Assembly: GCF_010993735.1 (NCBI RefSeq)
Contig: NZ_WQNI01000013.1
Coordinates: 62,001 to 126,000 of the forward strand
DNA length: 64,000 nucleotides
From: Chelativorans alearensis
Lineage (GTDB): Bacteria > Pseudomonadota > Alphaproteobacteria > Rhizobiales > Rhizobiaceae
Direction of reading: 5' to 3'
A program made the translations under genes and the position numbers. This document shows, piece after piece, positions 8,208-19,987 of the stretch (positions are counted from its first letter, which is position 1; each line of letters opens with the position of its first letter). Under the pieces are notes generated by a model. The model did no database searches and had not been told where the DNA came from. It worked only from the letters and a program-made list of their open reading frames with translations.

Positions 8208-10525
8208 GCGCGCCGGCGCCTGCAAAGCCCTCCCGCCGGGATCTGGAATCCGAGATGGAGCGCCTGAGGCGCGAGAACGACAAGCTGAGAACGATTCGTG
8301 ACGCCCTTATTCGGCAGGTGGACCGCAGCCACGACCTGACGGGCAATTCCTACAAGCTCTTTCAATCGGTCACCCGGATCGAAAGCAGCGTCGAAAAACG
8401 CATCCAGCGCCTTGCCCGTGCCATGAGCGAGGCCAAGATCGCCCGCCGTCAGCTGCAGCATGCGATCGATTCCATCGGCGAGGGCTTCATCCTCTACGAC
8501 AAGGACGACCGGATCGTCCTTTGCAACCGCAAGTACCGCAAGATCTTCCCGGAACTCGAAGATCTCCTGAAGCCGGGAACGCACTTCAACGACGTCATTC
8601 AACGCGCCGCGGAAACCGGTGTCATTGCCGAGGCCGTCACCGATCCGCAGTCCTGGATCGCGGCGCGCATCGCCTATCACCGCACACCCCGCTGTCAGTT
8701 CCAGCAATTGCTCAGCGACGGCCGCTGGATCCAGATCAGCGAACGGGCGACGGATGAAGGCGGCAAGGTTACGGTCGTCAGCGACATCACCCAGTTCAGG
8801 CGGCTGGAGGATACCCGCCGCCTCAGCAATCTGGCGCAACAGTCGGACATCCTGGCAACCACGGTTGCCAGCATCGCCCAGGGCGTCATTGTCTTCGATG
8901 CCGAACTCAACCTGGTCGCGTGGAACTCCCAGGCATCCATGCTTCTCAACGTTCCTTACATGGACATGCACGCCGGCACCAACGTGCGCAAGCTGCTGCG
9001 GCTTGTCTGGCGCCATGGAGCTACCGTGGAACGCGAGCGGCGGGAGGCGGTCCGGGAATGGATCCGCGATGTCAAGAGGCGCCACCCCCTGCGCGTCGAG
9101 GTTTCGCATTCGGGCGGTCGAGTCATCGCTGCAAACTTTCGCAGCATGCCGGACGACGGCTTCGTCGTGACGATGACGGACGTTTCACCCCAGATCAACG
9201 CTGCAAAGCTCCTGGAGCGGAGCAACGAAGAGCTTGAGAAGCGCGTTCAGGAACGGACCAGGGAACTAACACGCCTCAACGAGATATTGCAGGACGAGGT
9301 TCTCAGACACGAAAAGACGATGGCGGACCTCGAACGCACCCGGAAAGCCGCCGAGGCGGCCAACCTTAGCAAGACACGCTTTCTGGCCGCCGCCAGTCAT
9401 GATCTCCTGCAGCCGCTCAACGCCGCACGGCTTTACCTTTCCGCTTTGGAGACATCCCATTTCGTCGGTCAGGAAGGGCACGACCTACTCGACAAACTCG
9501 GCAATGCCTTCCAGTCCACCGAGGCTCTCCTCGGCACCATCCTCGACATTTCGAAGATGGACGCGGGAGGCTACCAGCCCAAGCTCGCCGCCATCGACGT
9601 GGGCGCGTTGCTGGAAACCCTCAAGGCGGAGTTCGATGCACTTGCCAACCAGAAGGGGCTGCGGCTGCGGATGGTCCGCTCTTCGGCAGTCGTTTGGTCG
9701 GACGCGCAACTTTTGCGGCGCATCATCCAGAATTTTCTGTCAAACGCAATCAAATACACCGAGACGGGCTCAATCCTGCTTGGCGCCAGGCACAAGGGTC
9801 GGGCGCTTTCCATCGAAATCCACGATACCGGTTCCGGTATTCCGCATAAGGATCGTGAGGTAATCTTCGAGGAGTTCAGACGTGCAGTGGCCCCCTCTTC
9901 CCAGATGAGCGGACTCGGCCTCGGCCTGGCGATCGTCAGGCGGGCAGCCGACCTGCTCGGACATGAAGTCAAGCTGCATTCGAAAGTCGGGCTTGGTTCC
10001 TGTTTCTCGGTCGTCGTGCCACTCAAGACGACGGGTCCCCAACCGCAGGCGCGACAGGAACAGGATGGCGCGGGCATCGACGGTCCACGGGACGACGGTA
10101 GGCCGAGAACGGAGGGCCATCTCTTCGTGCTGGAAAACGACGAAAGTGTCGCCCACGCCATGACGACGCTTTTCAGCCACTGGCAGATCGAGAGCGTCAC
10201 CGCCCCCTCGTATCTGGGGCTGCTTGACCTCGTGCAGCACAAGGCGCTGACGCCCCTGGCCGTCGTCGCCGACCTTCATCTGGATGGCGATATCGACGGC
10301 ATCGACGCGATCATTCTTCTGCGCGAGCATTTCGGGCACGATCTGCCTGGCATCCTCGTGACGGCCGACCACTCGCGCGCCATCACGGAACGCGCGCGTG
10401 CCAAACACATCGAATATTTTTCCAAGCCGGTGAAACCAGCGCAGCTACGCGCCTACCTGTTTCATCTTTCCACCGTGGCCGGCACCGGCCGGATGCCTGC
10501 GGCAGGCCCCATGCCTGGCGCCTGA
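8204..10525 (+). CDS. Hybrid sensor histidine kinase, ErcS'/NahK-like
   Basis: A 773-residue cytoplasmic kinase with no transmembrane helix. In order: an N-terminal coiled coil (about 10-85), a PAS domain (about 85-200), a second PAS (about 215-330), a coiled coil (335-390), a HisKA dimerisation domain with the phospho-acceptor His399 in AASHDLLQPLNAAR, and an ATPase domain with FLSNAIKYT, DTGSGIP and GLGLGLAIV. A receiver domain (638-756) follows, with likely phospho-acceptor Asp690 and conserved Lys741. It presumably senses a signal with the coupled FIST protein and passes phosphate to the NarL-type regulator encoded convergently next door. Its last 64 coding bases overlap the 3' end of that regulator on the other strand. 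Confidence 0.92.
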   Translation: MSAPAPAKPSRRDLESEMERLRRENDKLRTIRDALIRQVDRSHDLTGNSYKLFQSVTRIESSVEKRIQRLARAMSEAKIARRQLQHAIDSIGEGFILYDKDDRIVLCNRKYRKIFPELEDLLKPGTHFNDVIQRAAETGVIAEAVTDPQSWIAARIAYHRTPRCQFQQLLSDGRWIQISERATDEGGKVTVVSDITQFRRLEDTRRLSNLAQQSDILATTVASIAQGVIVFDAELNLVAWNSQASMLLNVPYMDMHAGTNVRKLLRLVWRHGATVERERREAVREWIRDVKRRHPLRVEVSHSGGRVIAANFRSMPDDGFVVTMTDVSPQINAAKLLERSNEELEKRVQERTRELTRLNEILQDEVLRHEKTMADLERTRKAAEAANLSKTRFLAAASHDLLQPLNAARLYLSALETSHFVGQEGHDLLDKLGNAFQSTEALLGTILDISKMDAGGYQPKLAAIDVGALLETLKAEFDALANQKGLRLRMVRSSAVVWSDAQLLRRIIQNFLSNAIKYTETGSILLGARHKGRALSIEIHDTGSGIPHKDREVIFEEFRRAVAPSSQMSGLGLGLAIVRRAADLLGHEVKLHSKVGLGSCFSVVVPLKTTGPQPQARQEQDGAGIDGPRDDGRPRTEGHLFVLENDESVAHAMTTLFSHWQIESVTAPSYLGLLDLVQHKALTPLAVVADLHLDGDIDGIDAIILLREHFGHDLPGILVTADHSRAITERARAKHIEYFSKPVKPAQLRAYLFHLSTVAGTGRMPAAGPMPGA

Positions 10526-11154
10526 TCGAAGACGCCGCCCTGAGCCAGAAGAACGGCCTGCATGCGCGATGGCACCTCGAACTTGCGCAGAATGGCCGAG
10601 ACGTGCCCTTTCACCGTGGATTCGCTGATCGAGAGCTCATAGGCGATCTGCTTGTTGAGCAACCCTTCGCCAAGCATGCGCAAGACCGTTCTCTGTTGCG
10701 GCGTGAGGCGATGAAGTGCGCGGGCAACATGGTCGGCGTCTTCGGCACCATTGCGCGCGCAAGATACGGTTGCCGCCGGGAACGCCTTCTCACCTCGAAG
10801 AACCCTGCGTACAGTATCCACGATCTGCTCGGCGTCCGCTTTCTTGTTGAGGAAACCGAATGCGCCGTAGCTTTCCACCAGTTCGGCGAGACGCGCATCG
10901 TCCAGACCGGAAAGCACCAGGATCGGTAGCCGAGGCGCTTCCCCACGCAGTTGCGCAAGCCCCTGGAAGCCGTCCACATCGGGTAGTTTCAGATCAAGAA
11001 GAACCAGGTCGATGTCCGGGTTTTCTTGAATCTTTTCCATGGCTTCCGCCGCTGAATGCGCCTGCAGGACTTCACAAGATTGAAGCCCGTTTTTCAACGT
11101 GACTTCAAGCGCCGAGCAGACCAGCGGATGGTCGTCGACTATCAGGATGAACAT
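10462..11154 (-). CDS. NarL/LuxR-family response regulator
   Basis: A 230-residue two-component regulator. The receiver domain (1-120) has the acidic pair Asp7-Asp8, phospho-acceptor Asp54 (VLLDLKLPDVDG) and an FLNKKAD segment holding the conserved lysine. A LuxR-type helix-turn-helix follows (LTPQQRTVLRML, SISESTVKGHVSAIL). It is the likely output partner of the FIST/kinase pair and resembles the ErbR/AgmR class that activates PQQ alcohol dehydrogenase genes; the target is inference. The gene is convergent with the kinase gene and their coding ends overlap by 64 bases, giving this protein a Pro/Gly/Ala-rich tail after the HTH (FDQAPGMGPAAG). Confidence 0.92.
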   Translation of the reverse strand: MFILIVDDHPLVCSALEVTLKNGLQSCEVLQAHSAAEAMEKIQENPDIDLVLLDLKLPDVDGFQGLAQLRGEAPRLPILVLSGLDDARLAELVESYGAFGFLNKKADAEQIVDTVRRVLRGEKAFPAATVSCARNGAEDADHVARALHRLTPQQRTVLRMLGEGLLNKQIAYELSISESTVKGHVSAILRKFEVPSRMQAVLLAQGGVFDQAPGMGPAAGIRPVPATVER

Positions 11155-11339
11155 CCGTCACCCTCCTCCTCCCAATTGCGGTGTCTTTGACGCAACACCT
11201 CCGTGAATGCAGGATAAATGGCGCAGCCGGCCCGAGCAACAAGTGTCTCGGCGTCGGCGTACAAATTGATGAACAGTTTTGTTACCTGTGCCGTGAGTGG
11301 CACAAGCGGACCTCATGCCGCTTTTGAAAAATCACGGTG

Positions 11340-12281
11340 TCACGGCGCCTGCTCCTCTTCGTTTCGGACCGCGCTGGCGAAGACGCGGCTGGCGCGGATA
11401 TCTTCGGCGGAGATCGTCGACAGGGTTCCGGCATCGAGCGGGCCGCGCGCGTTTTCAAACAGCCGATTGGCCTGGCGCAGCCGGGCGCGGTCGAGCGCGT
11501 TGCGGATGGAGCGGGCGTTGGCGAAGTGCGGCTGCGTCCGGCGGGCGCTTACATAGTCGGCCATTGCGGCTTCTGCTTCGGCGTCCAGACCATAGTTCTG
11601 CTCCTCCAGCATCTTCCCGGCGATCCGCAGAAGCTCCTCATCCGTATAGTCGGGAAAATCGATGTGGTGGGCGATGCGCGAGCGAAAACCGGGATTGCTT
11701 GCGAAGAAGCGGTCCATGCGATCGGCATAGCCGGCGAGGATGACGACCAGGTCATCACGCTGGTTCTCCATCACCTGCAGCAGGATTTCGATCGCTTCCT
11801 GGCCGTAGTCGCGCTCGTTCTCCTGGCGGTAGAGATAGTAGGCCTCGTCGATGAAGAGGACGCCGCCCATCGCCTTCTTGAGGATCTCCTTCGTTTTCGG
11901 GGCGGTGTGGCCGATATACTGCCCCACCAGATCGTCGCGCGTCACCGAGACGAGATGGCCTTTGCGGATATAGCCGAGACGGTTCAGAAGGTCGGCCATC
12001 CTGAAGGCCACGGTCGTTTTGCCCGTGCCGGGATTGCCGGTGAAGCTCATGTGCAGGGTCGGCGTTTCATGGGCGAGGCCCATACGCTTGCGGGCACGCT
12101 CCACCAGAAGAAGAGCCGCCGTCTCGCGAATGCGCTTCTTGACCGGCGCCAGGCCGATCAGCTCGCGGTCGAGTTCGGTGAGTACGTCCTTGACGCCCGA
12201 CTCTTCGAATTCCGCGTGAAGATCGACATGCGCCGGGATGTCGCCTTGGCCGTCCAGGTCTTGCTGTAGGGCTGGTTCCAT
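11340..12281 (-). CDS. cbbX: CbbX, red-type RuBisCO activase (AAA+)
   Basis: A 313-residue AAA+ ATPase that remodels inhibited form IC RuBisCO by tugging on the large-subunit C-terminus. Seen: Walker [11 protein letters not shown] (about 81-90), pore-loop YIG (122-124), Walker B VLFIDEA (141-147) and the sensor region [14 protein letters not shown]. Length matches CbbX from Rhodobacter. I chose the ATG at 12281; a GTG one codon upstream is an alternative. It is the last gene of the cbb operon, 71 bases after cbbS, as in other alphaproteobacterial form IC operons. Confidence 0.96.
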   Translation of the reverse strand: MEPALQQDLDGQGDIPAHVDLHAEFEESGVKDVLTELDRELIGLAPVKKRIRETAALLLVERARKRMGLAHETPTLHMSFTGNPGTGKTTVAFRMADLLNRLGYIRKGHLVSVTRDDLVGQYIGHTAPKTKEILKKAMGGVLFIDEAYYLYRQENERDYGQEAIEILLQVMENQRDDLVVILAGYADRMDRFFASNPGFRSRIAHHIDFPDYTDEELLRIAGKMLEEQNYGLDAEAEAAMADYVSARRTQPHFANARSIRNALDRARLRQANRLFENARGPLDAGTLSTISAEDIRASRVFASAVRNEEEQAP

Positions 12282-12352
12282 CACAACAACTGCCCCCTTT
12301 CATCTGGTGTCGCGTTCCGGGTGGGCCTGGGAGCGGCGCCGGCACGAGGCGG

Positions 12353-12772
12353 TCAGGCGTAGCGGTTGCCTGCCGGCCTGTCCGCCGCATAGGGCTTCGT
12401 CGTGTAGCGGATCGAGCGGCCATTCGCTTCCTGGCGCTCCAGCCGGTAGCCCGGCTCCTCGGCAGGCCGATTGACCAGGAACGACAGCTTCACCGACTCC
12501 CAACCGTGGCTCGCGTCGAAGGCGACGACACGGATATAGCGGTCGCCATAGACCTTGCGGCAGTCGTTCAGTTCCATCATCAGTGCTGCCGCATCCGGGT
12601 TGTCGAACATCGGGTGGCCCCACATGTCCCAGTAGGTGTTGCGCGGATGCGGGTCGTCCGTGAACTCCAGGCTGACGGCCCAACCATTGTCGATGCAGTA
12701 CTGGACCTGCGCCCTGATTTGGTCGTCCGTCAGGTCGGGCAGGAAGGAAAAGGCTCCTTGGGTGATACGCAT
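12353..12772 (-). CDS. cbbS: RuBisCO small subunit, form IC
   Basis: A 139-residue small subunit that caps the large-subunit octamer of RuBisCO. It begins MRITQGAFSFLPDLTD and contains the conserved EFTDDPHPRNTYWDMWG stretch. It has the extended C-terminus (after residue 110, SFLVNRPAEEPGY) typical of red-type small subunits, which fills the central solvent channel in place of the plant loop. GAGGAG precedes the start, and the gene follows cbbL by 12 bases, so both subunits are made from one transcript. Confidence 0.97.
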   Translation of the reverse strand: MRITQGAFSFLPDLTDDQIRAQVQYCIDNGWAVSLEFTDDPHPRNTYWDMWGHPMFDNPDAAALMMELNDCRKVYGDRYIRVVAFDASHGWESVKLSFLVNRPAEEPGYRLERQEANGRSIRYTTKPYAADRPAGNRYA

Positions 12773-12784
12773 TGGGAAATCTCC

Positions 12785-15381
<2,597 letters not shown>

Positions 15382-15382
15382 A

Positions 15383-15889
15383 TCAGACCTCCTTTTCTGG
15401 CTGACGGGAAACGGGAACGCCGAGGCCGGGCATGAGCGACGGCAGCACGGAGACCGAAGCCGATGCATCCTCGAGAGTGCCTCCGGTGGCATTGACATAG
15501 ATGTCGCCGAGCACGGACAGGCGCATGGCGAAGGTCCGGTCGCCGCTCGTTTCACCCTTGTGGAACGCCAGGTTTTCAAGCAGCACCAGATCGCCGAAGG
15601 GTGCCAGGCCGACGCCGATCTCGGCGACCGCTCCAACACAATCGGGGACGAAGTGAACCGCCTTGCCCGTTGCCCGTGCAAGCGGCGAGACGAAACGTTC
15701 GAGACTCAGCGTCGGATTGAATTCGCCGCCCGGCGCGCCGATGGCGGACATCACCACGACACGGGCATTGCAGTCCGCCAGACCGCTGAGCAGTCCGGCC
15801 AGCCCATCCTCGGTCGAGCGCTCGAGGGCAGCGCGAACAAGGACCGTCCGGCCTGCGATCTCGGCGGGAGCGGGCAGAGCATGCCTCAT
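15383..15889 (-). CDS. Degenerate N-terminal-domain-only phosphoglycerate kinase homologue (cbbK remnant?)
   Basis: A 168-residue protein aligning by eye with only the N-terminal half of phosphoglycerate kinase (family length about 400): [12 protein letters not shown] (14-25), [12 protein letters not shown] (44-55), [10 protein letters not shown] (81-90), [14 protein letters not shown] (100-113), [12 protein letters not shown] (128-139), then [12 protein letters not shown]. The 3-phosphoglycerate-binding signatures are damaged: VRVDLNVP has become [14 protein letters not shown] has become SAIGAP and ENVRFH has lost its Arg. The nucleotide-binding C-domain is absent, so kinase activity is unlikely. 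Yet the frame is intact, its ATG overlaps the cbbT stop (TGATG) and its stop lies one base from cbbA. It is either a cbbK relic or a repurposed domain. Confidence 0.8.
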   Translation of the reverse strand: MRHALPAPAEIAGRTVLVRAALERSTEDGLAGLLSGLADCNARVVVMSAIGAPGGEFNPTLSLERFVSPLARATGKAVHFVPDCVGAVAEIGVGLAPFGDLVLLENLAFHKGETSGDRTFAMRLSVLGDIYVNATGGTLEDASASVSVLPSLMPGLGVPVSRQPEKEV

Positions 15890-17910
15890 CACGCGCCCTC
15901 TCCAAGCAGCGCGAGCGCGGCGTCGGCGACGGCATCCGGCGTGATGCCGAAATGTCGGTAGAGATCGGCGGCGGGTGCGCTGGCCCCGAAGCCGTTCATG
16001 CCGACGAAGCGGCCGTTCTCGCCAATCCAGCGGTCCCAACCCATGCGCGCCGCCGCCTCGACGGCGATGCGTGGGCCCGATCCCAGAACGGCGTTCCGGT
16101 AAGCGCCGTCCTGTTCCTCAAAAAGTTCCCAGCACGGCATGGAGACGACTGCCGCACGAACATCGTGGCGTTCGAGGAGCATGTCGGCGGCGTCCCTGGC
16201 GATCTCCACCTCCGAACCGGTGGCGATCAACGTGACGTCGCGCGGTCCGCTCGTCTCGTGCAGCACATATGCGCCGCGCGCCGAGCGGTTCTCCGCGCCG
16301 TGCGCCTTGCGCACCATCGGCAATGCCTGGCGCGAAAGCGCAAGCACGCTCGGCCGCCCGGTCGCCTTCAACGCGAGCTCCCAGCATTCCGCCGTCTCGA
16401 TGATATCGGCCGGGCGGAAGACGTTGATGTTGGGTGTCGCCCGCAGCATGGCGAGATGCTCGACCGGCTGATGCGTCGGCCCGTCCTCGCCAAGGCCGAT
16501 GGAATCATGCGTCATCACATAGACGACACGCCGTCCCATGAGTGCGGCAAGCCGCATGGCGCCGCGCGCGTAGTCGGAGAAGACCAGGAATGTGCCGCCG
16601 TAAGGGACCGCCCCGCCATGCAGCGCGATGCCGTTCATCGCCGCCGCCATCCCGTGCTCGCGTATGCCGTAGTGGATGTAGCGGCCGCCATAGTCACCCG
16701 CCGACACCGGTCTCAATGTCTTGGTGATCGTCAGGTTGGAGTGGGTAAGATCGGCCGAGCCGCCGACGGTCATGTCCGTCGCCGCGTTGACGACTTCGAG
16801 CGCCATCTCGGATGCCTTGCGGGTAGCGACTTTCGTTGCCTGCTCGACATGCGTTTTCCGGAAATCCGCCAATGCCTCGAAGACCGTTTCCGGCAGCGCG
16901 CCGGCCATCGCCTTTTCAAAGGCGGCGCGGCAGGGCGAAGCCTCAAGCCGCGCCTGCCACGCGCGCCGGGCGCGCGCGCCCCGCGCCGCCACATCCTCCC
17001 ATGAGGTCCTCACCGTCTCGGGGACGGCGAAGGGTGGGAATACCCAGCCGATATTGGTACGCGTCGCGGCGATCTCGTCCTCGCCCAGCGGAGCGCCGTG
17101 CGTTTTTTCCGAGCCTTCGAGATTGGGCGCACCCTTGCCGATCCTGGTCCTGCAGGCGATGAGGGACGGCCTGCTCGACTGCTGAGCCCGCAGGATGGCG
17201 GCGGCGACCATTTCGAGATCATGGCCGTCGATACTGCATGTCTCCCAGCCTGCCGCCTCGAAACGTTCGATCTGGTCCATCGAGGTCGACAGCGAGGTCG
17301 GCCCGTCGATCGAGATCGCGTTGTCGTCCCACAGCACGATCAGGCGCGACAGCTTCAGATGGCCGGCAAGGTCTATCGCCTCATGGCTGATGCCTTCCTG
17401 CAGGCAGCCGTCGCCGGCGATGACATAGGTGAAATGATCGACCAGTTCGGCGCCGAAACGGGCGGCCATCATGCGTTCGGCCAGCGCCATGCCCACCGCC
17501 GTCGCTATGCCCTGCCCCAAGGGCCCGGTCGTCGTTTCGATGCCGGACGCATGGCCGTATTCGGGGTGCCCCGCCGTCCGGCTGCCCAATTGCCGGAACC
17601 GCTTCAGTTCGTCCATGGGCATGTCGGAATAGCCGAGGAGATGGTGCAGCGCGTATTGCAGCATCGAGCCGTGCCCGGCCGACAGCACGAAACGGTCGCG
17701 GTCCGGCCAGTTCGGCATCGACGGATCAAGCTTGATGAAGCGGTTGAACAGAACGGTCGCCGCGTCGGCCATGCCCATCGGCATGCCCGGATGGCCCGAC
17801 TTGGCCTTCTGGACGGCGTCCATGGCAAGCGCACGGATGGCATTCGCCATTTGCCGTTCAGACGCGGCATCCTCACGCTTCGCGGCTCTTACCGGTTCTT
17901 GAATATTCAT
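15889..17910 (-). CDS. cbbT: Transketolase
   Basis: Transfers two-carbon units among sugar phosphates in the regeneration phase of the Calvin cycle, using thiamine diphosphate and a divalent metal. A 673-residue protein of full family length: N-terminal thiamine-binding region with [15 protein letters not shown] and [12 protein letters not shown], the [13 protein letters not shown] cofactor motif, the pyrimidine domain with [19 protein letters not shown], and the C-terminal domain with [18 protein letters not shown]. It starts 10 bases after cbbP and its stop overlaps the pgk-like frame by one base. Confidence 0.96.
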   Translation of the reverse strand: MNIQEPVRAAKREDAASERQMANAIRALAMDAVQKAKSGHPGMPMGMADAATVLFNRFIKLDPSMPNWPDRDRFVLSAGHGSMLQYALHHLLGYSDMPMDELKRFRQLGSRTAGHPEYGHASGIETTTGPLGQGIATAVGMALAERMMAARFGAELVDHFTYVIAGDGCLQEGISHEAIDLAGHLKLSRLIVLWDDNAISIDGPTSLSTSMDQIERFEAAGWETCSIDGHDLEMVAAAILRAQQSSRPSLIACRTRIGKGAPNLEGSEKTHGAPLGEDEIAATRTNIGWVFPPFAVPETVRTSWEDVAARGARARRAWQARLEASPCRAAFEKAMAGALPETVFEALADFRKTHVEQATKVATRKASEMALEVVNAATDMTVGGSADLTHSNLTITKTLRPVSAGDYGGRYIHYGIREHGMAAAMNGIALHGGAVPYGGTFLVFSDYARGAMRLAALMGRRVVYVMTHDSIGLGEDGPTHQPVEHLAMLRATPNINVFRPADIIETAECWELALKATGRPSVLALSRQALPMVRKAHGAENRSARGAYVLHETSGPRDVTLIATGSEVEIARDAADMLLERHDVRAAVVSMPCWELFEEQDGAYRNAVLGSGPRIAVEAAARMGWDRWIGENGRFVGMNGFGASAPAADLYRHFGITPDAVADAALALLGEGA

Positions 17911-17920
17911 GGCAGCCTCC

Positions 17921-18793
17921 TCATGACATGCGGCGCTTGCGCTCGATCAGCTGAAGGATCAGCGGCGTGAGAATGAGTTGCATGGCGAGATCGAGCTTGT
18001 TGCCCGGCACGACGATGGAATTCGCCCGCGACATGAAGGAGTCGTGGATCATCGATAGGAGATAGGGAAAATCGATGCCGCGCGGGTTGGCGAAGCGGAT
18101 GACGAGCATCGACTCGTCCGGCGTCGGTATCCACCGGGCGATGAACGGGTTCGACGTATCGACGATCGGCACGCGCTGGAAATTGATGTTGGTCTGCGAG
18201 AATTGCGGGACGATGTAGCGAACGTAGTCCGGCATCCGACGCAGGATGACGTCCATGATGGCTTCGGTCGTATAGCCCCGGGTGGAACGGTCACGATGGA
18301 TCTTCTGGATCCATTCGAGGTTGATGACGGGGACCACGCCGATTTTCAGGTCCGCGTGTTGCGCAAGGTTCACCTCTTCGGTGACGGCGCAACCGTGCAG
18401 CCCCTCGTAAAAGAGGAGGTCGCTTTCGGGAAAATGCTCCCATTCGGTGAAGGTGCCGGGAGGGGTGCCGTACCGTTCGGCTTCCTCCTCGTCATGCACA
18501 TAGTGCCGCGTCCGCCCAGTGCCCTTGCGGCCATATTCCTCGAAGACGGATTCCAGGATTTCGAGTTCGTTTGCCTCGGCGTGGAAATGTGTGAAGTTCG
18601 GATTTCCCTTGTCCTTCTCCTCGGCGACCTTGATCTTCATCGCGGCGCGGTCGTAGCGATGAAAGGCGTCGCCCTCGATGAAGGCCGCCCGGACCTTTTC
18701 CCGGCGGAAGATCTGCTCGAAGATGCGTTTGACGGACGTCGTGCCCGCACCTGAAGAGCCGGTGATGGAAATGATCGGGTGTCTGGCGGACAT
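17921..18793 (-). CDS. cbbP: Phosphoribulokinase
   Basis: Phosphorylates ribulose-5-phosphate to ribulose-1,5-bisphosphate, the RuBisCO substrate. A 290-residue class I (octameric, bacterial) phosphoribulokinase with the P-loop GSSGAGTT at residues 12-19, the [12 protein letters not shown] segment, and LFYEGLHGC, which contains the catalytic base region. I chose the ATG at 18793, giving the usual [12 protein letters not shown] start; the frame runs open into the upstream gene but has no better start. It begins 14 bases after the cbbF stop. Confidence 0.96.
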   Translation of the reverse strand: MSARHPIISITGSSGAGTTSVKRIFEQIFRREKVRAAFIEGDAFHRYDRAAMKIKVAEEKDKGNPNFTHFHAEANELEILESVFEEYGRKGTGRTRHYVHDEEEAERYGTPPGTFTEWEHFPESDLLFYEGLHGCAVTEEVNLAQHADLKIGVVPVINLEWIQKIHRDRSTRGYTTEAIMDVILRRMPDYVRYIVPQFSQTNINFQRVPIVDTSNPFIARWIPTPDESMLVIRFANPRGIDFPYLLSMIHDSFMSRANSIVVPGNKLDLAMQLILTPLILQLIERKRRMS

Positions 18794-18807
18794 GAAGTAT
18801 CTCCATC

Positions 18808-19857
18808 CTAAACGCGAAACAGGCTGCGATGACCGAAGAGGGGGGCGCGCTCGCCGATCATGCTCGGCTCGGTGTGGTAGCGGCCGATTTGCTCCACCTC
18901 CTTTGCCGCGCCGAAGACCAGCGGCACGCGTTGATGCAGGTCGGTGGGGGTGAGATCGAGGATGCGGTCGACGGTGTCCGTTGCAGCGCCCCCTGCCTGC
19001 TCGACCAGCATGGCGATGGGGTTGGCCTCGTAGACCAGGCGCAACCGGCCGCGGGCATAGCCCTTGCGCGCATCGCCAGGGTAGAGGAACACGCCGCCGC
19101 GGATCAGGATGCGATAGCTCTCGGCCACCAGCGAGGCGATCCAGCGCATGTTGAATTCCTTGCCGCGCGGCCCTTCCGATCCTTTCAGGCAATCGTCGAT
19201 GTAGAGGCGAACCGCTTCGTCCCAATGCCGGTAATTCGAGGCATTGATGGCGAACTCCTGTGTCTTTCGGGGGATGCTCCGGCTCTCGTGGGCCTGAACG
19301 AAGGTTCCGAGCCGTGTCGAGTACACGAAGATGTGGGTGCCACTGCCACGGGTGAAGACGAAGGCGAGTTGCGGCCCGTAAATGAAGAAGCCCGCCGCGA
19401 TCTGCGTGCTACCCGGTTGAAGAAACGTGGCCTCCGGTGTCCGGGCGGCATCGCCGATCACAGGAAGGATCGAGAAAATGGTGCCGATCGAAACATTGGT
19501 GTCGATGTTGGACGAGCCGTCCAGCGGATCGATAGCCAGGGCGAGCGCGGCTTCGCCGTCAAGGAGGATCGGGCTGTGACTCTCTTCCGATCCGTAAAGG
19601 GCCACCGGCGCATGGCGCATGGCCTCCAGGAATACCTCGTTCGCATGAACGTCGAGATTGCGCTGATAGTCGCCGTCGGCGTTGCTGCGGCCGTTCAGTC
19701 CCGCGAAGGAAACGCCGAGGGTTCCGTGATTGATCGTGGAGTGGATCTTTCTTGCCGCGAGCACCAGTTGCCGGACGGTTTCGCAAACCGCTGCATGCAG
19801 GCCGTCTCCTTCACCTTTGTGGGAAACCAGAAATGCATCAAGCGTCGGAGCAGTCAT
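18808..19857 (-). CDS. cbbF: Fructose-1,6-/sedoheptulose-1,7-bisphosphatase, class I
   Basis: Dephosphorylates fructose-1,6- and probably sedoheptulose-1,7-bisphosphate in the Calvin cycle. A 349-residue class I FBPase with the metal and active-site motifs GSEESHSP, ALAIDPLDGSSNIDTN and GGVFLYPGD, plus a C-terminal substrate stretch. I chose the ATG at 19857, four bases after GGAGGAAACG; sequence upstream of it is the divergent promoter. It is the first gene of the minus-strand cbb operon, so CbbR bound in the 130-base gap to cbbR should govern its transcription. Confidence 0.96.
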   Translation of the reverse strand: MTAPTLDAFLVSHKGEGDGLHAAVCETVRQLVLAARKIHSTINHGTLGVSFAGLNGRSNADGDYQRNLDVHANEVFLEAMRHAPVALYGSEESHSPILLDGEAALALAIDPLDGSSNIDTNVSIGTIFSILPVIGDAARTPEATFLQPGSTQIAAGFFIYGPQLAFVFTRGSGTHIFVYSTRLGTFVQAHESRSIPRKTQEFAINASNYRHWDEAVRLYIDDCLKGSEGPRGKEFNMRWIASLVAESYRILIRGGVFLYPGDARKGYARGRLRLVYEANPIAMLVEQAGGAATDTVDRILDLTPTDLHQRVPLVFGAAKEVEQIGRYHTEPSMIGERAPLFGHRSLFRV

Positions 19858-19952
19858 CGTTTCCTCCCGCCGGCAAGCCGGCCCTCCCTCCCGGAAGCCC
19901 AGGCGGCAGGGGTATAGTGACCGCTTGGGTGCATTAGTAAATTTTATTGTGT

Positions 19953-19967
19953 TTACATGATCAGTAA
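19953..19967. promoter_or_regulatory. Candidate CbbR operator in the cbbR-cbbF divergent gap
   Basis: TTAC-N7-GTAA, an inverted repeat with a TGATCA core, lies in the 130-base divergent gap, 20 bases upstream of cbbR and about 95 bases upstream of cbbF. It also satisfies the LysR-type T-N11-A rule (T at 19954, A at 19966). The surroundings are the only AT-rich stretch there. Location and symmetry fit CbbR autoregulation with activation of the cbb operon; binding is inferred. Confidence 0.5.
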
Positions 19968-19987
19968 GAAATTTTAACGTCCCGGTC

